A program made the translations under genes and the position numbers. DNA of 64,000 bases from CAWGHZ01 sp963775315 (GTDB lineage Bacteria > Pseudomonadota > Alphaproteobacteria > MPNO01 > DASWLB01), in assembly GCA_963775315.1 (NCBI GenBank), contig CAVZIN010000009.1:186001-250000 (forward strand). The letters run 5' to 3'. Shown piece by piece: positions 52,627-61,862 of this stretch; the first letter of the stretch is position 1, and every line of letters begins with the position of its first letter. The notes beneath the pieces were generated by a model. It was given only the letters and a program-made list of their open reading frames with translations, was not told where the DNA came from and did no database searches.

Positions 52627-54106
52627 CTAGAACCCGAGCCCGCCGACCAGCGCGTACTTCACCTCGAGGAACTCCTCGATGCCGTACTTGGAGCCCTCGC
52701 GGCCGATGCCGGATTCCTTGACGCCGCCGAACGGCACAACCTCGGACGAGATGATGCCCTCGTTGATGCCGATGATGCCGTACTCCAGCCCCTCCATCAC
52801 CCGCCAGATGCGGCCGACGTCGCGGCTGTAGAAGTAGGAGGCGAGGCCGAACTCGGTATCATTCGCCATCTTCAGCGCCTCGGCCTCGGTCTTGAAGCGG
52901 TAGAGCGGCGCGACCGGGCCGAACGTCTCCTCGCGCGTCACCATCATCTCGGTGGTGACATTCGCGAGCACGGTCGGCTCGTAGAACGTGCCGCCAAGTC
53001 CGTGCCGCTTGCCGCCGACCACCACCTTGGCGCCCTTGGACAGCGCATCGGCCACATGCTCCTCGACCTTGTCGAGCCCGGCCTCGTCAATCAGCGGGCC
53101 CTGTTCGGTCTCGCCCTTGAGCCCGTCGCCGACGCGGAGCTTCTTCACCGCCTCGGCCAGCTTTTCCGCGAAGGCGTCGTACACGCCCTCCTGCACCAGG
53201 ACGCGGTTGGCGCAGACGCACGTCTGGCCGGTGTTGCGGAACTTGGACGCGATCGCGCCCTTCACTGCGGCATCGAGGTCGGCGTCGTCGAACACAATGA
53301 ACGGCGCGTTACCGCCGAGCTCGAGCGAGACCTTCTTCACCGTCGCGGCGCACTGTGCCATCAGCACCTTGCCGACCTCGGTCGACCCGGTGAAGGTGAG
53401 CTTGCGCACGATCGGGTTCGAGGTGAGTTCGCCGCCTACCGCCTTGGATGGGCCGGTGACGACCGAGAACACGCCCTTGGGCAGGCCCGCCCGCTCGGCG
53501 AGCTCGCAGAGCGCCAGCGCCGAGAACGGCGTCGCGGTCGCCGGCTTGCACACCATGGTGCAGCCGGCGGCGAGCGCCGGGCCCATCTTGCGGGTGATCA
53601 TCGCCGACGGGAAGTTCCATGGCGTGATCGCGGCGCACACGCCGATCGGGTCCTTGGTCACCAGCACCCGCTTGTCGCGCGCGAACGTCGGGATGGTGTC
53701 GCCGTAGACGCGCTTACCTTCTTCCGCGAACCATTCGATGAACGAGGCGGCGTAGGCGATCTCGCCCTTCGAATTCGGCGAGGGGCTTGCCTTGCTCGGC
53801 GGTCATCAGCACGGCGAGGTCGTCGGCGCTCGCCATCATCAGGTCGGCGAGGGTGCGGAGGATCTTCGCCCGCTCCTTCGCCGTCATGGCGCGCCAGCCG
53901 GGCAGCGCGGCGTTCGCCGCCCCGATGGCGCGGCGGGTCTCATCGGCACCCATCTTCGGCACGGTGCCGATCACGTTGCCGGTGGCCGGGTTGGTGACGT
54001 CGATCGTCTCGTTCGAGCCGGCGCCGACCCACTGGCCGTCGATATAGCACTGCTCGCGGAACAGCTTCGCGTCCTTCAGCGGAACGCCGAGCGCGTCGAG
54101 GGGCAT
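52627..54106 (-). pseudogene. gabD: NAD(P)-dependent succinate-semialdehyde dehydrogenase, +1 frameshift
   Basis: The two halves match one aldehyde dehydrogenase. The N-terminal part (from ATG 54106, with GGGAG before it) reads normally through AEQGKPLAE; then frame is lost. The C-terminal frame resumes with SKGEIAYAASFIEWF and continues to the stop at 52627, carrying the catalytic ELGGNAPFIVF and GQTCVCANR cysteine segments. One extra base in GAATTC (53771-53776) explains it: the span is 1480 bases, and 1479 would encode 492 residues, normal for GabD. The truncated first product would be 149 residues at most. Sequencing error is not excluded. Confidence 0.88.
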
Positions 54107-54146
54107 GGCTGTCTCCCGGATTGGATTCGTGGTAAATATACGGGCT

Positions 54147-54953
54147 ATGAAGGCGTCGGACAAATTGTTCGCCGGCTCAATCCCGGCGCTATACGACCAC
54201 TATCTCGGACCGCTTATCTTCGAACCTTATGCGGACGACTTGGCGGCGCGCGTCGGCGAATTGCGACCTGGGCGCATCCTGGAGACCGCCGCGGGCACGG
54301 GCGTCGTCACCCGCGCCCTGCGCCGAACCCTTCCCGTCGGGGTCGAGATCGTTGCGACCGACCTCAACCAGCCGATGCTCGATTTCGCCGCGGCGGCAAA
54401 GTCACTGGAGAACGTCATATGGCGGCAGGCCGATGCGCTGGCCCTGCCCTTCCCTGACGGGTCGTTCGATGCGGTCCTGTGCCAGTTCGGCATCATGTTC
54501 TTCCCCGACAAGCCTGCCGCCTACCGCGAGGCGCGGCGGGTGCTGCGGCCGGGCGGTATGTTTCTGTTCAGCGTTTGGGACCGCATCGAGGAAAATCATT
54601 TCACTCACGTCCTGACCGAGGCGGTCGCGGGGCAGTTTCCGGATGATCCGCCTCGCTTCCTCTCCCGGACCCCGCACGGCCATTGGGATAAGGCGGTGAT
54701 CGAGCGCGACCTCGCGGTTGCTGGATTTAGCCTTTCCCTCTTCGAGACCGTCGCGAGGACAAGCCGCGCGGCCACGCCACGCGACCCGGCCGTGGGCTTG
54801 TGCCAGGGAACGCCCCTGCGCAATGAAATCGAGAGCCGCGCCCCCGGCCGGCTGGACGAAATGACGGACGTCGCCACCGCCGCGCTTGCCGCACGGTTCG
54901 GCTCTGGCCCGATCGAGGGCAAGATCCAGGCGATCGTCGTCGCGGCAGGCTGA
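54147..54953 (+). CDS. class I SAM-dependent methyltransferase
   Basis: A 268-residue methyltransferase with motif I ILETAAGTGVVTRAL (about 42-57), ATDLNQPML (motif II acidic residue), ADALALPFPDGSFDAVLC and YREARRVLRPGGMFLFSVWD. This is the UbiE/COQ5-like type; the substrate is unknown. An in-frame ATG at 54105 would overlap the gabD start on the other strand; MKASDKLFAGSIPALYDHYL at 54147 is the conserved start. It diverges from gabD across 40 bases. Confidence 0.85.
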   Translation: MKASDKLFAGSIPALYDHYLGPLIFEPYADDLAARVGELRPGRILETAAGTGVVTRALRRTLPVGVEIVATDLNQPMLDFAAAAKSLENVIWRQADALALPFPDGSFDAVLCQFGIMFFPDKPAAYREARRVLRPGGMFLFSVWDRIEENHFTHVLTEAVAGQFPDDPPRFLSRTPHGHWDKAVIERDLAVAGFSLSLFETVARTSRAATPRDPAVGLCQGTPLRNEIESRAPGRLDEMTDVATAALAARFGSGPIEGKIQAIVVAAG

Positions 54954-54959
54954 GCCGTT

Positions 54960-55985
54960 CTAGGCCACGATGGCAGGCCCAGACTGGGCGAACAGCTTGC
55001 GGGCGAGGATGCGGCGCATGGCGGCCGCCGCCTTGTCGCCGTCGAGGTTGGCGAGGGCCGCCCGCGGGTCGGTGTCGATCATGCGCTGCTGGGCCTCGAT
55101 GATGGCGATGTCCTCGCCGAAGGCCGTCATGTGGACGTCGCGAAGCCATGTCGTGATCGAATCGTCGTCGGCCGCCATCCAGCGCGCGACCGACCAGAGG
55201 TAATGCGTCGTCCGCTCCGTCTCCGGCACCAGGCTGTTGATCACCACGTGGTGCGGCGGGTCGAACGGCTCGTTCGAGCCCGCGGGGATGGCGCCGAGCC
55301 GGATGTGGATGTAGCCGGGCGGGCGGAAATCGGAATGCTGGGCGCGGTCGATATTGCCGGCGAACGCCCGGATGCGGCCGTGGATCGGCGCGGGCGCGAC
55401 GTCGCGCATGATGCGCCGCGTGTGGACGCGGTCGCCCTCGGCCTCGACCTCCAGCGGGTTCTCCGCCATCCCCGGCCCGCCCAGCGTCGTCTTGTGGACG
55501 AACTGGACGTGGGTGAGGTCGAGCAGATTGTCCATCAGCAGCCGATGATCGGCCTTCACGTAGTGATAGCCGTGCAGCGCCACCCAGCCGGGCTGGTCGT
55601 TCTCGGGGAAGTCGGGGAGGAGGGATTCGTCCGGCGCGTCCTCGCCGATCCAGGCGAAGACCAGCGCGAACCGCTCAACCACCTTGTAGGCACGGGCACG
55701 GAAGCCGCGTGGGACCGATTTCTGGCTCGGGATCAGCGTGCAGGCGCCCGTTCCGTCGAAGCGCAGCCCGTGATAGCCGCACTGTATGTCGTCGCCCACC
55801 ACCTCGCCCCACGAGAGCGGCGCCATCCGGTGCGGGCAGCGGTCGTCGAGCGCGGCCACGGTCCCGTCCGCGCGGCGGAACAGCACCAGCGGCCGGTCGC
55901 AGATCGTGCGCGCGAAGGGCTTGCGGCCGATCTCGGCCGCGGTCGCCACCGCATACCATTGGTTGGTCAGGAAAGGCTCGGTCAT
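54960..55985 (-). CDS. Rieske non-haem iron oxygenase (VanA-like)
   Basis: A 341-residue oxygenase alpha subunit. Rieske ligands are Cys50-x-His52 and Cys69-x2-His72 (CPHRM and CGYHG), and the mononuclear iron site lies in DLTHVQFVHK. Similar to vanillate O-demethylase oxygenase and related aromatic demethylases; no reductase gene is next to it, so its electron donor is elsewhere. GGAG lies 8 bases before the ATG. It follows glmS on the minus strand after a 158-base gap that holds an inverted repeat. Confidence 0.88.
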   Translation of the reverse strand: MTEPFLTNQWYAVATAAEIGRKPFARTICDRPLVLFRRADGTVAALDDRCPHRMAPLSWGEVVGDDIQCGYHGLRFDGTGACTLIPSQKSVPRGFRARAYKVVERFALVFAWIGEDAPDESLLPDFPENDQPGWVALHGYHYVKADHRLLMDNLLDLTHVQFVHKTTLGGPGMAENPLEVEAEGDRVHTRRIMRDVAPAPIHGRIRAFAGNIDRAQHSDFRPPGYIHIRLGAIPAGSNEPFDPPHHVVINSLVPETERTTHYLWSVARWMAADDDSITTWLRDVHMTAFGEDIAIIEAQQRMIDTDPRAALANLDGDKAAAAMRRILARKLFAQSGPAIVA

Positions 55986-56047
55986 CTTCGTCTCCGCCGT
56001 CGCACCGCCGAGCCTAGCGCAGGTTTTAACGGGATCGAAGCCCTCAT

Positions 56048-56106
56048 CCTTCGACAAGCTCAGGACGAGGATTCACTTTTCGGCCTCACGCTGAGCTTGT
56101 CGAAGG
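56048..56106. repeat. dispersed inverted repeat downstream of glmS
   Basis: CCTTCGACAAGCTCAG (56048-56063) is repeated as its exact complement at 56091-56106, with a 27-base spacer; the arms are a perfect 16-bp match. The word CCTTCGACAAGCTCAGGA is a common multicopy palindromic repeat in alphaproteobacterial genomes. It sits after the glmS stop and may act as transcription terminator or mRNA stabiliser for glmU-glmS (inference). Confidence 0.8.
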
Positions 56107-56143
56107 GCGAGGCCGACGCACAATGGCCGGCCCGTCCAACGCC

Positions 56144-57967
56144 CTACTCCACCGTCACCGACTTGGCGAGGTTGCGCGGCTGGTCGACGTCGGTGCCCTT
56201 GAGGACCGCCGTATGGTAGGCGAGGAGCTGCACCGGGATCGCGTAGAGGATCGGCGCGACGAACGGGTCGACGGCGGGCAGCTCGATGGTCGCGGCCGCC
56301 ATGTTGCCGAGGCTTTCCACGCCGTGCGCGTCGGAGAGGAAGATGACCCGCCCGCCGCGCGCCACCACCTCCTGCATGTTTGAGGCGGTCTTGTCGAACA
56401 GCTCGTCCGACGGCGCGATCACGATCACGGGAACGGTCTCGTCGATCAGCGCGATCGGGCCGTGCTTCATCTCCCCCGCGGCGAAGCCTTCGGCGTGGAT
56501 GTAGGAGATCTCCTTCAGCTTCAGCGCGCCCTCGAGCGCGATGGGAAAGCCCGTGCCGCGCCCGAGATAGATGACGTCGGTCGCGATCGCCACCTCTTCG
56601 GCGAGCGCGCGCAGCGCCTCGTCGTGCTTCAGCACGTCGGCGGCGCGCGCCGGCACCTCGATGAGCGCGGTCGAAAGCTCGGACTCGCGTTCGTCCGAGA
56701 TCGCGCCGCGCGCCCGGCCGAGGGCGAGGGCGAAGCAGGCGAGCACGGTGAGCTGGGTGGTGAACGCCTTGGTCGAGGCGACGCCGATCTCCGGCCCGGC
56801 ATAGGTCATCAGCGCGGCGTCGGCCTCGCGCGCCATGGTGGATTCGGCGACGTTGATCACGGCGACCGTCGCCTGCTTCTGCGACTTCGCGTAGCGCAAC
56901 GCCGCCAGCGTGTCGGCCGTCTCGCCAGATTGCGAAATGAAGAGGGCGAGCCCGCCGGGCGCCATGTCGATGGCGCGGTAGCGGAACTCCGACGCCACGT
57001 CGATGTCGACCGGCACGCGGGCGATGCGCTCGATCCAGTACTTGGCGACCAGCCCCGCGTAATAGGACGTGCCGCAGGCGACGATGGTGACCTGCGTGAC
57101 CTTGGCGAGGTCGATCGGCAGGTCGGGAAGCTGCACCGTGCGGGTGAAGGGGTTGAGCAGCGCGGTCAGCGTGTCGCCGATCACCGCCGGCTGCTCGTAG
57201 ATCTCCTTCAGCATGAAGTGACGGTAGTTGCCCTTGCCGATCAGCGCGCCCGAGCTGGCGGTGGCGCGGATCGGCCGCTCGACAACGGCGCCCGAGGCAT
57301 CGTGGATGACCGCGCCCGCGGGCGAGAGCTCGGCCCAGTCGCCCTCCTCCAGGTAGCTGATCGACTGGGTGAGCGGCGCCAGCGCCAGCGCGTCCGACCC
57401 GATGAACATCTCGCCGTCGCCGTAGCCGATGGCGAGCGGCGAGCCGCGCCTGGCCGCCATCATCAAATCGTTGCGACCGGTGAACACGATGCCGAGCGCG
57501 AACGCACCCTCGAGCCGGGCAAGCGTCCTGGCGGTCGCTTCGGCGGGCGTCGCCCCGGTCCGCAGGTACTCGGTCAGCAGATGGACCACCGCCTCGGTGT
57601 CGGTGTCGGTGTCGAACCTGTGGCCCTTCCGCTCGAGCTCGGCGCGCAGCGCGCGGAAATTCTCGATGATGCCGTTATGGACGACGGCCACCCGGTCGGA
57701 GGCGTGCGGATGGGCGTTCTTCTCGTTGGGCACGCCGTGGGTCGCCCAGCGCGTGTGGCCGATGCCGGTGGTGCCGGCCGCCGGTTTCGTCTTCAGCACG
57801 TTCTCGAGGTTGACGAGCTTGCCCTCGGCCCGGCGGCGCTCGATCGTGCCGTCGACCAGGGTCGCGATGCCGGCCGAGTCGTAGCCGCGATATTCCAGCC
57901 GCTTCAGCCCCTCGATCAGCAGGGGAGCGGCAGGATTCTTGCCGACGATGCCGATGATGCCGCACAT
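56144..57967 (-). CDS. glmS: glutamine-fructose-6-phosphate aminotransferase
   Basis: Makes glucosamine 6-phosphate from fructose 6-phosphate and glutamine, first step to UDP-GlcNAc. The 607-residue protein starts MCGIIGIVG with the catalytic Cys as residue 2, has RWATHGVPNEKNAHPH, and two SIS domains with ACGTSYYAGL, SQSGETADTL and the C-terminal KSVTVE. The stop of glmU is one base upstream of its start, so the two steps of amino-sugar synthesis form a tight operon. No glmS ribozyme was seen in the leader. Confidence 0.97.
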   Translation of the reverse strand: MCGIIGIVGKNPAAPLLIEGLKRLEYRGYDSAGIATLVDGTIERRRAEGKLVNLENVLKTKPAAGTTGIGHTRWATHGVPNEKNAHPHASDRVAVVHNGIIENFRALRAELERKGHRFDTDTDTEAVVHLLTEYLRTGATPAEATARTLARLEGAFALGIVFTGRNDLMMAARRGSPLAIGYGDGEMFIGSDALALAPLTQSISYLEEGDWAELSPAGAVIHDASGAVVERPIRATASSGALIGKGNYRHFMLKEIYEQPAVIGDTLTALLNPFTRTVQLPDLPIDLAKVTQVTIVACGTSYYAGLVAKYWIERIARVPVDIDVASEFRYRAIDMAPGGLALFISQSGETADTLAALRYAKSQKQATVAVINVAESTMAREADAALMTYAGPEIGVASTKAFTTQLTVLACFALALGRARGAISDERESELSTALIEVPARAADVLKHDEALRALAEEVAIATDVIYLGRGTGFPIALEGALKLKEISYIHAEGFAAGEMKHGPIALIDETVPVIVIAPSDELFDKTASNMQEVVARGGRVIFLSDAHGVESLGNMAAATIELPAVDPFVAPILYAIPVQLLAYHTAVLKGTDVDQPRNLAKSVTVE

Positions 57968-57968
57968 C

Positions 57969-59345
57969 TCAGCCGGCCTTCTTCGACGAGCCGGACTGGG
58001 AGTCCTTCTCGGCCTTCTTGCGCGCCCGGTAGCGCACGGCCCAGCCCGCCCGCTCGACCTGGTCGGACCGCTCGACCGCGAGCGAGCCCGGCGCGACGTC
58101 GGCGGTGATGACCGAGCCAGCGCCGACGATGGCGCCGTCGCCGACCTTCACCGGCGCCACCAGCGCGGTGTTCGAGCCGATGAAGGCGCCCGCGCCGATG
58201 TCGGTGCGCGACTTGAAGTAGCCGTCGTAATTGCAGGTGATGGTGCCCGCCCCGATGTTCGCGCCCGCGCCCACCCGCGCGTCGCCGATATAGCTCAGAT
58301 GGTTGGCCTTGGCGCCCGCTTCCAGAACCGCCTCCTTGACCTCGACGAAATTGCCGACATGCACGTCGCGCTCGAGCCGCGCGCCGGGACGCAGCCGCGC
58401 GAACGGGCCGACCAGCGCGCCCGGGCCGATGGCGGCGCCCTCGATATGGCAGAAGGCGCGGATCTCGACGTTGTCGGCGACCGTCACCGCCTTGCCGAAG
58501 ACGACGTTGGGCCCGACCGTCACGTCGCGCCCGAACCGCGTGTCGCTGGAAAGATAGACCGTGTCGGGATCGGTCATGGTGACGCCCGCCGCCATCGCCG
58601 CCGCGCGCAGGCGGCGCTGCATGACGGACTCGGCGACGGCGAGGTCGGCGCGCGAATTGACGCCCATCACCTCGTCGGCGTCCTCGGCCTCGACCGTGAC
58701 GCAGCGCCAGCCGGACGCGCGCGCCAAGCCGACAATGTCGGTCAGGTAGTATTCGCTCTTGGAATTGTCGTTGCCGATCCGGTCAAGCAGGTCGAACAGC
58801 CGCGCCCCGTCGATCGCCATGATGCCGGCGTTGCAGAGCCCGATCGCGCGCTCCTCCGCCGTGGCGTCGCGCGCCTCGACGATGCGCTCCAGCGTGCCGT
58901 CCGCCCCGCGCACCAGACGTCCGTAGGCTGCCGGGTCGGAGGGGCGGAAGCCGAGCACGGCGACCGCCGGATCGCCCGCGCCGCGCCGCGCCGCCACCAT
59001 CCGCTCGATGGTCGCCGCAGTCAGCAGGGGCGTGTCGCCGAACAGCACGACCACGTCGCCCGCAAAGCCGGCAAGCGCCGCCCGCGCGGCGCGGACGGCA
59101 TCGCCCGTGCCCTGCGGCGGGTCCTGGATCGCGGTGGCGGCGGGGGCGACCACCGCGGCGACCGTCTCCATCCCCTTGCCGATCACCACCACCTTGCGGT
59201 CGAACGAAAGCGCGTCGAGCGTCGCCAGGATGTGGCCGATCATCGGCCTTCCGGCGACCTCGTGCAGCACCTTGGGCCGCGCGGAGACCATGCGGGTGCC
59301 CTGGCCCGCGGCCAGGATGACGGCTGCCTTGGCTTGTGGGCTCAT
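57969..59345 (-). CDS. glmU: bifunctional GlcN-1-P acetyltransferase/GlcNAc-1-P uridylyltransferase
   Basis: Forms UDP-GlcNAc. The 458-residue protein has the uridylyltransferase motif AAGQGTRMVSARPKVLH (about 12-28) with GDTPLL, and a C-terminal left-handed helix of hexapeptide repeats including GPFARLRPGA and KANHLSYIGDA with the acetyl-CoA-site residues, ending in a Lys/Ser-rich tail. It precedes glmS with one base between stop and start. Promoter lies in the 238-base space shared with tRNA-Val on the other strand. Confidence 0.97.
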   Translation of the reverse strand: MSPQAKAAVILAAGQGTRMVSARPKVLHEVAGRPMIGHILATLDALSFDRKVVVIGKGMETVAAVVAPAATAIQDPPQGTGDAVRAARAALAGFAGDVVVLFGDTPLLTAATIERMVAARRGAGDPAVAVLGFRPSDPAAYGRLVRGADGTLERIVEARDATAEERAIGLCNAGIMAIDGARLFDLLDRIGNDNSKSEYYLTDIVGLARASGWRCVTVEAEDADEVMGVNSRADLAVAESVMQRRLRAAAMAAGVTMTDPDTVYLSSDTRFGRDVTVGPNVVFGKAVTVADNVEIRAFCHIEGAAIGPGALVGPFARLRPGARLERDVHVGNFVEVKEAVLEAGAKANHLSYIGDARVGAGANIGAGTITCNYDGYFKSRTDIGAGAFIGSNTALVAPVKVGDGAIVGAGSVITADVAPGSLAVERSDQVERAGWAVRYRARKKAEKDSQSGSSKKAG

Positions 59346-59537
59346 GCGGAATGCGGCCTCTGGCCCCCAACGGGGGACGTACGCGGGTTCGCCCCGATCA
59401 TCCCCGGCAATCCCTTAAACCCTCGTGAAACTGCCACAGAGGCGGCCGGCTCGCCAGGGATTTCCCGCGGACAGGCGGGAGAGGGCGGCCGGTCCCGAGC
59501 CGGGCGCGGCCGGGTTCGAGCGGGCGCGGCCCGTTCC

Positions 59538-59567
59538 TTGACACCCCGCGCGGGGGCGACGTATATG
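59538..59567 (+). promoter_or_regulatory. sigma70-type promoter of tRNA-Val
   Basis: A perfect TTGACA (59538-59543) and TATATG (59562-59567) are separated by 18 bases, 16 bases before the tRNA begins. The spacer contains CCCCGCGCGGGG, a 12-bp palindrome. It is the clearest promoter in the window and points to the tRNA. Confidence 0.85.
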
Positions 59568-59583
59568 GGCCGTCCTACGGAGC

Positions 59584-59658
59584 GGGCGCGTAGCTCAGCG
59601 GGAGAGCACACCCTTCACACGGGTGGGGTCGTAGGTTCAATCCCTACCGCGCCCACCA
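59584..59658 (+). tRNA. tRNA-Val (anticodon CAC)
   Basis: A complete 75-nt cloverleaf. Acceptor GGGCGCG pairs with CGCGCCC, D-arm GCTC...GAGC, anticodon arm CACCC with loop TTCACAC and GGGTG giving anticodon CAC, T-arm GTAGG TTCAATC CCTAC, and an encoded ACCA 3' end. The CAC anticodon reads the GTG codon. The 3' end and following bases are duplicated about 30 bases downstream, marking it as a likely integration site. Confidence 0.96.
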
Positions 59659-59700
59659 TTTTTTTCCAGGCGCCTAGCTCGGAAGATGGCCCCACCATTT
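59652..59700 (+). repeat. att-like direct repeat at the tRNA 3' end
   Basis: CCCACCATTT occurs at 59652-59661, spanning the tRNA CCA end, and again at 59691-59700. Just after it, TCCGGGGTAGC repeats in tandem at 59704-59714 and 59716-59726. Duplicated tRNA ends are left by site-specific integration; this could be a remnant of an att core. No integrase gene is present. The repeat is short, so chance is possible. Confidence 0.4.
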
Positions 59701-59822
59701 CGCTCCGGGGTAGCTTCCGGGGTAGCCTCGAAATTCTAGCTTTTGTTCCCCGCGCCGTCCTCCTGTGTGGGCATTCGCGCGTGACCTTTGCTATGGGTGA
59801 GAAGCACATACAGGGGGAATCA

Positions 59823-61745
59823 ATGGCTTGGGATACGGGCCTAGACACTGGCAGTGTGGCATACGGCATCGCATCGGCGCCGGAGCTCCGCGTCAGGGTC
59901 ATCGCCGGTCCCGGCACTGGCAAGTCCTTCGCCATGAAGCGCCGGGTCGCCCGCCTGCTCGAGTCGGGCGTGGCGCCGCAGGAGCTCCTCGCTGTTACCT
60001 TCACGCGCGTTGCCGCGGAGGACCTCCACCGGGAATTGCAGAAGCTCGGCGTACCGGGGTGCGAGGAGCTCGAGGGTCAGACCCTTCACAGCCTCGCCAT
60101 GCGCATCCTCTCCCGCAAGCACGTCCTCGATGCCGTGGGGCGGACGCCCCGGTCGCTCAACACCTTCGAGACGAAGGCCTTGATCTGCGACATTGCGGAA
60201 GCCAGCGGCGGGAAGCGCCGCGCGAAGAAGCTGATTCAGGGATACACCTCTGCGTGGGCACAGACCCAAGGGGATGAGCCCGGTTTCCCCAACAACGACG
60301 AGGAGAAAGCATTTCAGGCCGCCCTCCTCGCCTGGCTCGAATTTCACGAAGGTATGCTGATCGGGGAGCTTATTCCGTACCTAGTCCGCTACCTCAAGGA
60401 CAGTCCGGCGGCGGCCGAACGCGCCGAGTTCAAGCATCTCCTCGTTGACGAATATCAGGACCTCAACAAGGCTGAACAGACCGCGATTGCGTACCTCGGG
60501 GAGACGGCCGCAATCTGCGTCGTGGGCGATGATGACCAGTCGATCTACAGCTTCAAGTGCGCCCACCCTGACGGCATCCGAGAGTGGAAAGATCTCCAAC
60601 AGGCTTGCGCCGACCTCGAGATGGCAGATTGCCACCGCTGCCCAACCACGGTAGTCGAGATGGCTAATGCACTCATCAACGTGAACACCAGCCGCGCGCC
60701 GCGCGCGCTCACGCCTCTGCCGGAGAAGGGCGCCGGCGAGGTAGCCATAGTGCAGGTGCCGTACCTCGACAACGAAGCGACATGGATCACGGCGAAGATC
60801 AAGAAGCTCATCGAGGAGGGCGTCCATCCCAGCGAAATAATCATCCTCGTGCAGCGCGCCGTCGCCGGGAAGCCGATCTTGAACGCCCTCAAGGGCGAGG
60901 GCATCCCGGCGAAGTCCTACTACGAAGAGAGCCAGCTCGATTCAGAGGCGGCGCAGGAGAGGTTCGCCACCTTCAAGCTGTATCTCGACAACGAGGACCG
61001 GGTGGCCTTGCGGTATCTGCTCGGCTCAGGTGGCAACGATTTTCGAGCGAACGCCTATGCGCGGGTCCGGCGGCATTGCGAAGCTAGCGGTGACAGCCCG
61101 TGGGTAGCAATGAACAAGATTTCGGACGGCACGCTTTCCATCCCCCACACCGTGCCGCTGCTGACACAGTTCAATACGATCAAGGAGGAGCTCAAGACGC
61201 TCGAAGCGGTGAAGGATGATCTCGGGACCTTTATTGATGTCCTCTTCCCGGACGCAGACCCCAACCTCTCGGAATTGCGCGAACTGGCGCTGGCGCAGAA
61301 GGAGGCAGCCGAGACGCCCAAGGAGCTCCTCTCGGGCATGATGCAGGAGATAACCCAGCCGGACATTCCGCCAACGGTCGAGGAGGTCCGGCTCATGAGC
61401 TTACACAAGAGCAAGGGCCTGACCTCTCCCTACGTGTTCATTGCCGGGTGTGTGGAAGGTATCCTACCGCCCTCTTTCGATGATGCACCATCAAAGGAGG
61501 CCAAGGACGCAGCGCTCGAGGAGGCCCGACGCCTGTTTTATGTCGGCGTCACGCGGGTTAAGGCCGACCCGGCGAATGGCCGGCCTGGGAGCCTCTTCAT
61601 CACCTATGCCCAACAGATGCCGGCCAAGGACGCATACGGAGCAAACGTGGCCTTCAAGACGCGATCGGGCCCATTGGCGAACCTGCTGCCCAGCCGCTTC
61701 ATCGGTGAGTTGGGCCCGGCAGCGCCCGCCCCGGTCAAGGGATAG
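59823..61745 (+). CDS. UvrD/Rep-type superfamily 1 helicase
   Basis: A 640-residue 3'-5' DNA helicase-like ATPase. Walker A GPGTGKS (29-35), Ia-like TFTRVAAEDL, Walker B DEYQD (209-213), GDDDQSIYSF (motif III), MSLHKSKGLTSPYVFIAG (motif V) and EARRLFYVGVTRVKAD (motif VI) are all present. UvrD is usually about 720 residues, so this is a shorter variant without an evident nuclease domain. A GGGGGA site precedes the ATG; an in-frame ATG ten codons upstream is the alternative. Visibly lower GC3 than neighbours and a position just after tRNA-Val suggest acquired DNA. Confidence 0.88.
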   Translation: MAWDTGLDTGSVAYGIASAPELRVRVIAGPGTGKSFAMKRRVARLLESGVAPQELLAVTFTRVAAEDLHRELQKLGVPGCEELEGQTLHSLAMRILSRKHVLDAVGRTPRSLNTFETKALICDIAEASGGKRRAKKLIQGYTSAWAQTQGDEPGFPNNDEEKAFQAALLAWLEFHEGMLIGELIPYLVRYLKDSPAAAERAEFKHLLVDEYQDLNKAEQTAIAYLGETAAICVVGDDDQSIYSFKCAHPDGIREWKDLQQACADLEMADCHRCPTTVVEMANALINVNTSRAPRALTPLPEKGAGEVAIVQVPYLDNEATWITAKIKKLIEEGVHPSEIIILVQRAVAGKPILNALKGEGIPAKSYYEESQLDSEAAQERFATFKLYLDNEDRVALRYLLGSGGNDFRANAYARVRRHCEASGDSPWVAMNKISDGTLSIPHTVPLLTQFNTIKEELKTLEAVKDDLGTFIDVLFPDADPNLSELRELALAQKEAAETPKELLSGMMQEITQPDIPPTVEEVRLMSLHKSKGLTSPYVFIAGCVEGILPPSFDDAPSKEAKDAALEEARRLFYVGVTRVKADPANGRPGSLFITYAQQMPAKDAYGANVAFKTRSGPLANLLPSRFIGELGPAAPAPVKG

Positions 61746-61751
61746 CCAGTG

Positions 61752-61862
61752 ATGAGTGGTTCGCAGCTCGATGTCGATTACGAGGGTATGGCGGACCGGC
61801 ACGAGCTGTACGCGAATTACGGCATTGGGAAGAGGCGGGTCAGCTCTTCGACGCCGAGCTGA
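61752..61862 (+). pseudogene. remnant ORF after the helicase
   Basis: A 36-codon frame beginning MSGSQLDVDYEGMADRHELY starts 6 bases after the helicase stop. The neighbouring frame (+2) from about 61820 continues with protein-like AGQLFDAELTRFRARGRHRHQFAVIEDAFRRW up to the start of the convergent Rieske gene. The two look like parts of one small gene broken by a frameshift and cut off, but no product can be named. Low confidence. Confidence 0.35.

Noticed and set aside
51151..53997. A 948-codon plus-strand frame opposite gor and gabD
   Set aside because: Its translation mirrors the codons of gor and gabD in antisense and shows no protein motif; same GC artefact. Similar cases at 5157-7469, 12608-15259, 34517-36958 and 38632-40164 were dropped for the same reason.
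56144..57967. glmS ribozyme or riboswitch
   Set aside because: glmU ends one base before glmS starts, leaving no leader, and no ribozyme-like core was seen.
59823..61745. Complete Gabija-type defence system
   Set aside because: Only a UvrD-like helicase is present; no OLD-family nuclease (GajA) gene lies next to it.
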